Source of the DNA: Heliopora coerulea
Lineage: Eukaryota > Cnidaria > Anthozoa > Scleralcyonacea > Helioporidae
Direction of reading: 5' to 3'
DNA length: 64,000 bases
NCBI GenBank assembly: GCA_030142905.1
Contig: JASJOG010000069.1
Location: forward strand, 1,233,001 to 1,297,000
The notes under the pieces were generated by a model. The model was not told where the DNA came from. It searched no databases and saw nothing but the letters and a program-made list of their open reading frames with translations. Positions 21,777 through 32,571 of this stretch are shown here, piece by piece (positions within the stretch are counted from its first letter, which is position 1; every line of letters begins with the position of its first letter). The position numbers and the translations under genes were made by a program.

Positions 21777-24480
21777 GAGTACATTGCTGATGATTTCAGA
21801 TTGGAATTTGTCCGGTTACAATCTATCCACAATATATTGCTACTATACTTATATCAATATTGTGTATTTCATTTCTGAACTTCTTCTTCAGTATTTATAG
21901 ATATTTGTACTATGGCCCGAGTTCTGAAGTGTTTAAGAACAATATTACAAAATATGAGCGCATAAAAGTCGAAGGAGATTTATCAGTTTGAATATTTTAA
22001 GTCATGGAATGTTATTTCCTCCTGTTATTTATGAACACAAGATGCTTATGTAAGTTAAAATTGACGGTGGACCTCGTTAATATCGTCGATTGCAGGGACT
22101 CAGTTGCTATTTACGCAATGCTTTGCACATATTAGTACAGGTAATCATATGGTCTCGAGTTGAATTTGGACATAACTTGGCCGAGTATGTTTTTTTCTAT
22201 TTTCTTATTTTCGGTCTCTTGGGTTTGTTCCAATTACATTAAAAACAATCACTCTTGTCGTTGCACTTTCGATTGTTACTTTATTTTAGAATTTATAAGC
22301 TAAATTATGTGATACGTTTCTAATACTGTGCAGATGCAATTTTTTAAGCAAGTGCTGCATACAACTGTCAAGTAGCAGAAGCATTACTAGTGCAAGATGT
22401 TTTATGTTGGTGATTAAACCTTACCAAAATGCAGGACAAAGGAGAACACGTTTCACCAATCTCCCGAGAAAGTTTTAGTGGATTATATAAACATGTAAAG
22501 TAGTATTTCCGTACTTTGTTTTTAATATTTTGGATAAAGCTGCTAAAAAGGATAGAACTTTCTTGTAACAATAGTGAAAGTAACGCGCACGTTTTTAGCT
22601 ATAAGCCTGGAAATATTGAGGGATTAAGCCACTTGTCGGAAGTACTGTGGCAGTGCCACCCCCATTCCACCACCCTTGAAGAGAACAGCATTTATTAAAC
22701 CACATTTCATGTTCATTATCAAGTAGCCGCTAATTTGCGGCTGCAAAGAGACAGTATACAATGGAAAGTCGTTCCCTGTAAGTACAAGACTAATACTGAT
22801 GGGCACTTAGACACTGTATTCCTTAAATAAATTTCTAGATTCGAATTATCTGCGAGCAGTGCAATTTCAGGGTAATATAGTGCACGAAAAAGGTAACAGT
22901 AATTTGCCCTGAATTACATTTTTTCGGCATTAAGTTACCTTTTTGGCACTGAATTACTTTCTTCATGCATATTATTAATTGGTAATAGCACGATTTCCCA
23001 TGGAAATTGGAAAAACACGAACTTGTGCGTTTTTCAAAAACCTCAAATAGTCCGTGATAAAAGTTACTCGTCAGTTCGTGATTTTTCCAACTCGCAGTCG
23101 AAACCATGCTGTTTCCTTTACAAACATTTATATAACAGTGCACAGAATAATTTTTCAAAATATTTTGAGAACGAAAGAACACAAATTGGTTGATAATACC
23201 CACAGTTATCCTAACAACCTGACTTATGCGTGAGGTCTTGCCTTTTCCTAGTCATATGGAAATGTACCATTAGTTAACATATCCCTGAAACTATGCGACC
23301 CCGATCTTTTTTGGCTTCTCAGCCTGAGGAAGCTCACTTCTCATCGCAGTTACATCATAACTAAGTCTATGGTGGTAAAACTTCAAAGAAAGAAATTTAG
23401 GGGCTGAATTATTATTTCGGAAAAACCTTCTGATTTCTGAGTTTAAACATTTGAAGCTTTAAACCTTCACACCTTCCTCCCTCCTTATTGGCTTTGCGTT
23501 ATCCTATACCTGGTAAATATAAATATGTTAACTTACTCCCTGTATTATTACTTTGATAATGCTTTGCGTTTGCAATGAAACGTCAGTAAGTAAACTCAAA
23601 CATGTTTGTACTGTTTTAACCATATTATGGAGAGAGATCCCTGTGTCTTTCTGTAAAAATTTTGAACTTGGCTCTTATTTTCATACTGTGGCTCACGGGA
23701 GCATGTTTATCTCGTTTCCTGTCAACCAAATTTTGCACTTTTATAGAAACCGAAGAACCTTTGTGACCGAGACAAAAAAGTAAGGTTAAAGTACAAGCTG
23801 CCTGGCTTGGTTGCCGCAGCCACAGAAGAATTACTATAAATTGTTATCTTCAAGTGATTAGCAAAATATCGACCAACATCTGACCAATATCTTGGCCAGA
23901 TTCAGTCTACGTGTGGGCATAACGTATCCAAAATTTGTCTACGGAGCCATTTTGCTTGCACCGATCACATTTCGATTAGGCGCCATTTTGCGTGAAAGGC
24001 CACGCACCAAACGACAAATATTATTGAACCAAGCCATCGTGCTGGTATTATTGAAGCAAGCCGTTGTGCCGGTATTATTATTGAACCAAACCGATGTGCT
24101 GGTATTGTTGAAGTAAACCGTTGTGCCACTGCTGAAAACCTTTTTTTTATAGCCATTGTGTTGGTGTTCAGTACAACTGAAAACCGTGGCTATAGACTTA
24201 CCCGGCGGAAAACGTAGTCTCGAGACAAAAATGAGGGCCTAGCTCAAAATTTTTAGAGACTATTCTGTGCTGCCGCTGCTTTGAGCATTTACTCAAACCG
24301 AGAGTATAGGGGTCTCCGTTGAACTGTACAGGTCAAGAATTGGCTCGCATAACAAATTTGTGGAAGCTAAGGAAGCTTCATTTCGTATGAGAGATAAATT
24401 TTGTAATGAAATATTATTGTTATATCTCAGTGTAGATTATTTGCCTTGCCTGAAACAGCTTGTTAAGCAGTATAAAGAAA
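21777..24480. other. Downstream of AIFM2: 3' UTR and intergenic
   Basis: No further gene is recognised. The AIFM2 3' UTR starts at 21777 and AATAAA at 22826-22831 is a candidate end. Several short open frames here show no motif or splice context. Confidence 0.45.
24019..24126 (+). repeat. Imperfect 27-bp tandem repeat, four units
   Basis: Units follow the pattern ATTATTGAA-CCAAGCC-(A/G)T-CGTGC(T/C)GGT with point changes; one unit carries an extra ATT. The period is a multiple of three, so an open frame crosses it with a nine-residue Leu/Val-rich repeat, but nothing around it suggests a gene. Confidence 0.7.
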
Positions 24481-24499
24481 GAATGAAGTTGTTGTTTGG

Positions 24500-25320
24500 T
24501 TTACCAAGATGATGTGCTACCATGTATATGTGACATTGTTGTTAAGACTTGCAAATGACATTAAAGAAAATCCGGGTCCTGCAATAAATGAAATGGCCCC
24601 TTTGTGTCAATTGAACATGGTTTTCATCAGTTATTTTCAAGTTCTTTGTTAAATTACAAAAGCTGTTTGCTTACCATTGATGTCAATACAGTTGCGATTT
24701 TTAGACCATTTCCAAACGTATTTGAAATTTTTGATTCTCACTCAAAAGATCTTTATGGAATGCATGTTCATGTGGATATTGTGTTTTAACTTCTGTTGAA
24801 GGTGTTGATGACTTAGTACAGTATTTTCAGCTAACTTGATGTGCTCAGGAGGACATAGTTTTACGTTTTGAGTTAAAAGGTGTTGCATGCAACGTATTAA
24901 GTGTAACAAGAATGCAGGGCGCGTCAGTTTCTGTAAAAAGTCGAACACCTTTAAAAAGCAGCGATAATGAACCAAGCGAGTCTAACGAAGCAAGTGCAAA
25001 GAGATTATTTGAAAAACGCATTTATGCCAAAATAAGTCTCCAGAGCAGAGGAGAAAAAGGTTATCCAGAAAACGTGCTTATGCTGCAGCTATGCGAAAGA
25101 ATGAGTCTACAAAGCACAGAGAAGAAAAGGCTGTCAAGGAAACGTGATTATGAAACTTGTAAGTGGAAAAATGAGTCTGCTAAGCAAAAAGAAAAACGGT
25201 TGACAAAGAAACGTGATTATGAAACTTGTAAACGAAGAAACGAGTCTGCAGGCCAGAATGAAAACCGATTATCAAAGACGCTCAGATTATTTTTGTTTTC
25301 CGCTAGCAATAAATCATGAC
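24500..25320 (+). pseudogene. Decayed coding element with 2A-like motif and basic repeat domain (Helitron-associated type?)
   Basis: Three coding relics lie in order in different frames. First, 24530-24585 encodes a hydrophobic LLLRLA followed by NDIKENPGP, close to the 2A consensus D-(V/I)-E-x-NPGP but with Lys at the Glu position. Second, 24604-24789 encodes a segment with TIDVNTVAIFRPF and FEIFDSHSKDLYGMHVHVD, resembling the strand-and-histidine block of cysteine-protease-like domains in cnidarian transposon proteins. Third, 24912-25316 encodes a basic domain with a roughly 23-residue repeat (RLSRKRDYETCKWKNES, then RLTKKRDYETCKRRNES). I recall this combination from Helitron-like proteins, but no Rep or helicase domain is present here. 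Stops and frame changes show it is dead. Confidence 0.55.
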
Positions 25321-26796
25321 ATAATCGACTGACATTTAACCTCATTTTTTTTGCACTGAATCACCTACTGCAATATTACAAAAAAAATAAATGTTCCTTA
25401 AATTCTCTCAAATTTCCTTCAAATTCTCAAAAAAATCCTTTAAATTCTATTCAAAAAATTATTTCTTTCGAATCTCTTTCATTTCCACAAAATTTCCTAC
25501 AAAAAGGAAATTTCCTTCGAAGTGGAAGCACTGTTGGCAGTATATAGGCGTTCCTCTCCCCAGTCTCTCACACTACAGTTTGTTTTACGTTCATGTAACT
25601 TCCCTTTACTTATTGTAAATTTGTTGCTTTTAAACAATTTTACTTATGGCAAAGTCGACGTGTACGACGTTCGGTATATTACAGTAGTTCTATACGTAAT
25701 CTTTTTTGCTTCCGGAGCATTAGTTTGTACTAGTGTCTTGTTCAAAGGAAGAAGCATTTGAGAAAGCTGTGGAGTTCTGACAAACCAGTGACTAAGACGA
25801 ACTTGACAACCTGAATCTTTAACACAAAGGTACGTACTCTGTTAAATGACGTGTGAAAACTTATTGCTGTTACTCTCTTCTTCTCATCAAGTTGTCGATA
25901 TATGCTAAATATGCCTTGTAAATATGTGGATAACGCAATATATAACTGAAGAAAGACCTATATTATCTGTTGAATTTTGTTTTATTTTCAATAATATTTA
26001 TCGAGACGTTACTCAGGAGAACGTACGAACGATATATTTCCTTACTGTAAAGCCCAAAATGTCATCTGTTAACGAGAGTTCAAATTTTTATTTTTTGCTT
26101 TCATAAATTTGCTGCCCCGCTGGCCTGCGTTAGTTCTCTACGGACTTTGACTAATCTAGCATATTATAGATTTTGCTTCTGGTGATTCTCATTAAGTTAT
26201 CTGTCATCAAGTGGCTGGATCTATACCTACTAAGTTCAGCTTTCGCAGTATTTCTTCGCATATTTAATATAAACGACGTTTCAACACAGACATAATACCT
26301 TTTTTTTTTCTCACCCATCTTTTAGATTTTACAGTTTCAAAAATTATAATTATAGCATCTTAATTATATTATAAAATTATTATTCTACATGTAAATTGAC
26401 TATTATTATGAGGTATAAATATGTATATGCATATCAAGGCATATTCGTTTATATACTGATTACTTATTTTATGAGTATAATGATGTTTATGTGGGAAAGT
26501 CCAGTTTTTACTTTTGGTTTCCATATACAGATAACTTTGCCTGTAGACATCTCTACTGAGTATCAGGTGACAGCAATCAGGCCTCATATAAGGAGTACAT
26601 AGGGTACTTTGGAGAGTTGTAAAATGTTCTTGTTGGGCTTACATGTAGGTTCTATTGATTTTACAATATAAAAGGCTCAATTAATTGCTAACTTGTGTGA
26701 ATTGTAAATTATTAATGAGTTTAACATTGTACCTTAGGGATGAATGTCAGATTGACTAAAAGATGGTAAAATTTATTAAATTTACTTATTTGGAAA
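25321..26796. other. AT-rich intergenic sequence
   Basis: 25384-25520 is low-complexity with repeated AAATT(T/C)(T/C) blocks. No gene, RNA or bounded repeat is recognised in the rest. Confidence 0.4.
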
Positions 26797-27845
26797 GGAT
26801 AAAACACAGACCGAAAAATATCATCCTGAGACTTGATATTCAAGTTAAAACAAGAAACAGACAAGTTGGAAACAATACTATTTCGGCTCTATTTCAGAGT
26901 CATCATTAGACCAAATGATTTACAAAAGCTCACTATGTTATATCTATACAATTACAAGGATGATGTCTTTGGTTATTAACAATGAAACTAACATAGTTGG
27001 AAATTAATGTATGTCAGATTGACAGCTTGACAAGAGAAAAGCCAGATAATTGTGGAATGGCTGAGAAATTAACTTTGTTGTCATTTACCAAACTAAAAAA
27101 GCTGCCTTTTTCAATATTATTTATAATAAAGATAAAATACCTGACCTTTCTTAAAACAACATTATTCATGAGATTGCTTGTATTGGTTGTAATAACAAAT
27201 ATATTGGCAAAACAGAACACTGTCTACAAACTCACCTTTCAGAGTGCTCTTCCAACATCAACACCAGCATTATGGCACAATATCTTTTCAACTGTCCACA
27301 TACCTAATATTTTGTAAACCTCAATTCTCTTTATGATAATCTTAACAACTCCTCTCCTCCTTCCTAATTATATCTCAATAATTTCATCTTTAATAACTCT
27401 AAGATAATTCATTCTTATAAATTCAATAGTTTGAACTTATTACTTATTTTAGAAGCTCTTTTAATTAAACTTAGTAAGCCAGGAATGAACAGTGACTTAA
27501 AGGCTAGCAAAGAACTTTCACTTTTTGTCTGATCTGGTCTTTCCACTTATGTAACCATATCTTTTTTAATTTTATGCTCTCAGCATTTGTCAGCCATTCG
27601 ACAATTTACTATGTGGCTTTTCTCTTGTCAAGCTTTCAATCTGACATATGTTAATTTCATTGTTATAAACCAATGACATCATCCTTGTAATTTTATAGAT
27701 ATAATATAGCAAGCTTTGTAAATCATTTGGTCTGATAATGACTCTGAAATAGGAGCCGAAATATTACCATTTCCAACTTGTCTGTTTCTTGTTTTAACAT
27801 GAATACCAAGTCTCAAGATGACATTTTTTGGTCTGTGTTTTATCC
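26797..27845 (+). mobile_element. Penelope-like element remnant with inverted arms and GIY-YIG fragment
   Basis: Arms 26797-27066 and 27590-27845 are imperfect reverse complements (the outer end GGATAAAACACAGACC mirrors GGTCTGTGTTTTATCC). Between them, plus-strand codons from about 27155 read HEIACIGCNNKYIGKTEHC...LSECSS, the GIY-YIG endonuclease signature with its Cys pair. Further on, LEALLIKLSKPGMNSDLKASKELSLF matches the C-terminal end typical of Penelope proteins. The reverse transcriptase is missing and the frame is broken. Inverted flanking repeats around the nuclease fit Penelope elements. The arms carry hammerhead-like motifs. Confidence 0.75.
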
Positions 27846-27956
27846 TTTACTTTTTAAAATTGTCCTCTGGTTGTGGTTTTTACTTATTTAAGATGTCAAA
27901 ATATGATCAAAATAAGCAAAGATTGACTTTAAAAAATTCAACTATAAAGTTTATTT

Positions 27957-28055
27957 AACCCATCAAGGGGCAAGAGCACACTTTATAATTTTATTCTGGC
28001 CAATGCCAGGTGATTTGACTCATCAAGGGAATAACCCTTACCCCTTAATGAGTAA
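27957..28055. repeat. Short palindromic MITE (GGCCAATGCCAG core)
   Basis: Ends TTAACCCATCAAGGGG and CCCCTTAATGAGT are inverted, around a core TTTTATTCTGGCCAATGCCAGGTGATTTGACTCATC. The same core occurs at 45082-45291, 51889-51984 and 52687-52789. Confidence 0.65.
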
Positions 28056-28727
28056 AATATAAAAACATAAAAAAAACTAGATAAATAAAAAAAAATTAGG
28101 ACTTTTTATGAAAGTCAACTTAGCAAAATATTCGAGCTAATCAAGGTCAACTTACTCAAGTGAAAGTGACTGTTGACCAAGCAACTGAGGAGTGAGGTCT
28201 GTGTGTGAAAAAAAGAGGGCAAATCCTTTCCTGGACAGATCAAACAAACAAGGTTAAATTAATTACAGTGGTTCATTACATTGGTCTTACCTGTAATTTT
28301 TGATACCATAATAACATGTATCATTGTTTCCATTATGACCTTCTCCACAAAAATGCATATACAAAATATTCTCTGGTATCCATCTCTGTCCTTTCCTACA
28401 TCCAATCATGCTACTTTCATGGTTAGCAAATATTTTCCTGAAAGGTGTAATGGCACTCTTTATAGTACATAATTCTTTTTACTTTTCTTACAAGAAATAA
28501 ATTAATTTAAATCACCCCATGCAAATAGCAATCAAAAGCATAATGGATAAAAAAATTTGACCACCCAGGCTTCAATTTCACCACTCTCATGTACATACAG
28601 TATTTGTGGATCTTACAACTATGTAATTTGCCATAATATTTTTTCTTAAGTACTACCTTACTGTTTAAAATGTGAAGATGGTAATAACACATGGTATATG
28701 TGATATATACAAGTATGTATGGTATTA

Positions 28728-29380
28728 CCGTATTTTCCGCACTATAAGCCACTACTTTTTGACCAAAATTTTTGCAGTGTGGCTTATAATATGGTGGAAC
28801 TTATATACGAATTTTTCAAAAAAAAAAAAAAAACGTAAAAAATGACACAAGAATTTTTATTTTGAAACTCAAATTACCATGAAATTTAAACTCTTGAACA
28901 TGAAGAAATATCAGAGTCATAAGTTTTTTCCGAGTAAGCCGAATCAAAAATGTTTCAGGCAATATTTCAGATACGGAGGACGAAGATTTTCATGGGTTTG
29001 TCAAGGACGATTTAATAGACTTTTAAAAATGACATTACCTACATTTTAAGTGATGTTTAGTGTATGTATATTTCTGTAGAATGTTGCAATAATGACAAAT
29101 ATAGCTCACGGTTTTTCCTTGTCTGATGTTAGTTGTTCAGTTATTCACACTACACGTGGAATAACGACGTAACAAAATAGGTACTTCTTTGGACTTTTTC
29201 GCATAGCGGCTTACAGTTCGGTGCAGCTTGTAGTTCGGCACGGGTTGTAGTTTGGCACGGCTTATAGTTCGGCACAGCTTTTAGTCCGGTGCGACTTATC
29301 TATGAATTTTTCAAAAAAAACAGCCAAAAATTGCCGATGCGGCTTATAATACAGTGCGACTTATAGTGCAGAAAATACGG
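28728..29380. mobile_element. Non-autonomous TIR element with TA target site (mariner-like MITE)
   Basis: The ends are CCGTATTTTCCGCACTATAAG and the complement of CTTATAGTGCAGAAAATACGG, 21-bp inverted repeats with one mismatch. TA flanks both sides (28726-28727 and 29381-29382). The right half contains five or six tandem copies of a roughly 20-bp motif (GGCTTATAGTTCGGCAC-type) derived from the end sequence. No transposase is encoded. Confidence 0.8.
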
Positions 29381-29484
29381 TAAGAATCCAAAGTAATTTT
29401 TATACTAGATTATTTTTGTAGCTTTAGAAAATTCATTGTTTCACTGAAGATAAATAACAAATATATAGTTTTACTCTTAAAGGG

Positions 29485-32400
29485 AGTATTAACTTTTCCT
29501 CAAAACTTAAAAATACAAGTACAATAGATTCTAAAAAGTTTGAATTTTGTAAGCCTTAAAGTGCCACACAGATTAACTGCCAAGTTTATGGCAATGTTAA
29601 CTTCCAGGTACAGTATGCCTTTTTGGCTCCATGCATTTTGTATGAAAGTCTGATTGTGACAGTGAAATACAAATAATTAATACAAATAATTACAAATAAT
29701 TAATACAAAAAGAAAGGATGGAGTCATTGGTAGTTTTATCATTGGATAAGGGACAAAACCCACTCTTGGTTGTCTAGTCTGTTTAAATAAATGCTACTTA
29801 ACATAGGTTTGTAATGTTTTTGCATAAAAGAAGTTGTTGCCCTCCCTCAAACTTCAACAACTTTCCTATCATTGAGGCCCCCACAAAATTGTGAGACCAG
29901 TGAAGCCACCAATAAGTAAAGTGTGAGATATATGTTGTTTCCTGCCCACACTTGTTCTTGCTTTCTCAAAATACAAACATGCTAGCAGAATTGTCAAAAC
30001 TTACTCATGTGTTAGTAAGTTAAATATATCTACAGTGATTCCATAAATTAATATTTTAGTATGGACAATGATGGATAAGCTGTAAAGTTGTTAGGTTTTA
30101 CCATTAATTAATAGCCGTGGTAAATGTGCTTATGGCATGTTAAAGCTCAAAAGGCTATTTTATCAATCTCTTAATACAATTTAAAAAGGTTTTTCAGGAA
30201 TAAATTTTTTTACAAATGGCTACAAAATTATTGAGTAACTTTATATAATCATGAAATAAATTTAATGTATTTGAGAGTTACTGATACACCCAAGTTGGCC
30301 AAGGTGTCTGCATTTGACAAGCTCAATTTTGTAGCATTAGCCACACTAGAACTATATTAAACTGAAGGATCTTTTTCTGATTGGTATTGAAAGGAACAAA
30401 ATTGAAAATCAATAATTGTTCCCTGGGTTTTTGTTTGTTATTAATTGCATTCACAAGTTATTAATTCAAAAAAATGACTGAGTTTAGTTACAAGTTACAT
30501 TTAAAGATTAATTGGTTGCAAAGAAAAAGGTAAATAGTGCATTAAAAAGTAAATAATGTATTAATAGTGATTCTATCAAAGCAACATCAAGCCTGTCAAG
30601 TCTTCTATGTTTGAATTCCTCATCTGCACTCACTCATGTTTTACGTGACTGTTTTCTTGATATTCTCCTGCAGAAGTATCACGTTGGAAATTTTCAATTT
30701 TTTGCTTTTGCACCATGTTGAAATGAGTTGATTGTTGATGATTATTTTGACATAATAGACAGCTGAATTTGCTTCTTTAGTTTTACTTAAATCCATGTTT
30801 AACTCTTAATGCTCACTCAGTATTAATATTATGGTATAACATAATGCATTTTATTTGATAGCTGAATTTGATCTTTTTTCAATAATATGACCCTATTTTG
30901 TAGTTTTTGTGTGGCAGAAGGGGTCCCTCATGTTACTAAATTCCTCCCAGTAGTTTAGAGAGCCTTGGCAGCTCTACAATCTATAGTAGTGACTTCAGTA
31001 TTCCCATAAATGTGAATGAAAGTAAAAAGAAATTATGTAACATAATACCAGTAATTGCTGCAAATGGAGCATATACTGACCATCCAAATGCAATACACAG
31101 CAAAAAACAGAAAGCTAGGAATGTAGAAAAAGCGAAAGAACTCTGCAAATACCCTCAGACATTTGGCCTGCAATTCACCAGTTTTAAAAACTGGTCATTC
31201 AAAATTAAAACTAAATTAAAAACTCAAAGAAGGAGCACTTGACAAAGTTTCCCATGATGCTCAACTCTATACGGTTTAAATGGTGAAAAAAATGAATCAG
31301 TTTGTAATAAAATCAGTCATGTACATTCAGAGATAGGTTCCCATGAGCTTTCATCCTGTTCACTCAGGGTTTCATCGGTGCGTTGAACCGCATTGTTGCA
31401 TCATGTGTCTCGTTGACTAATACGGTAGTGGCAAATTTCGTGCAAGCTGTGTTGGTATGTTTTTTTTACTTTAAATTTGTCTTTCGTGACAATAGAATGA
31501 TAGTCTAATGTATTGTGCAAAATAGAGCCAAACTTATTTAAGGCTATGCGTAAGATTATTACCTATAATTATTGTTTGTTTCTCAAGAGTACCCGTAAGC
31601 AGCTACAGCAATTCATACTGGAAATGAAGACTTACAATGCAAATTCTATTTGACACAAAAAACGATTGCGGTTTTACAACGCTCATTTGAAGACCATAGT
31701 TTTTCCAGAAATGTTGACTTGTATATGAAATGAGAATATTAGGCTTGAAGAAACTCTTTTATTAGAAGGAACGTTTTTACTTATAAAGATTAGCAATTAT
31801 AGCTCCATAATAGCTCACTTAGGTCTCGAGTTATTACGATTTGTTTAAAATGTAAATATCAGCCTTGAATGACCTTGTTAAACAATCGTTTATTCTTTGA
31901 TGTTCCAAGAAATAACGATACGTTAGAACTTCAACAGTTTTTTTTACAGTTGTATGATATGCGTTTACGTCTTATCTTATGTTGGCCTGTGATACCTGTA
32001 TTTACTGCCCGTTTACAATTCCCGCCCGGTTCGTCTGTCAAACATTTCCAGTGCACGCAAGACTCAATAGATCAACGGGTAGGGCAGGGATCCAATGCCC
32101 AGATGGAACAAATTCAAATCTTGCTCAAGTAAACATTTTTACCAGTTTTTGCAATATGTGCAGTAATCCTGACGTTCTTTTTTTCATGTTACGCTGAGAA
32201 TGATTTTGAAACAGAAAAGTGACTTCCCAGGTTAATTTTAATCACTGCAGCGGCCAATTGTTTTTACTTGCTCAGCCAGAGATTTTGAAACTTGCCCTAA
32301 TACAGATATATACTCTGAACAAAAATAAACTGAGTCAATATCCACCCGGTTACTTATACTTATTATGATAAAAATCGTGCCAATATTTCTCCGACGTGAC

Positions 32401-32571
32401 GGAAAACTTTCAACATTTTTTGCTCTACAGGAAATGCCATTATTTAGCTCAAGTAAGAAAAATCCTCAAGAGTTAGTGAGAGCTTTATGTGAAGCTTTGA
32501 TTGTTATTTCTAAAGAACAGCAAGGGAAGAAGAGTGAAAAGGTGAGCAAAAAACTGCATACTTTTTATTGT
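29485..32571. repeat. Segmental duplication, copy 2 (partner 1-2628)
   Basis: See the copy 1 description for how the segments pair. This copy is contiguous with the complete CAB39 gene and so is the likely source. 29831-30536 is unique to this copy. It presumably holds the CAB39 promoter and a non-coding first exon, since coding exon 1 has its own acceptor at 32430. A 76-codon open frame (31012-31242, mirrored at 1070-1300) differs between the copies mainly at amino-acid-changing sites, which argues against it being a selected gene. Confidence 0.9.
32061..32130 (+). repeat. Degenerate tRNA-like repeat in duplication copy 2
   Basis: Duplicate of the stretch at 2119-2188, differing by about one base (ATTCAATGCCC against ATCCAATGCCC). 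It lies about 300 bp before the CAB39 start exon. Confidence 0.45.
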
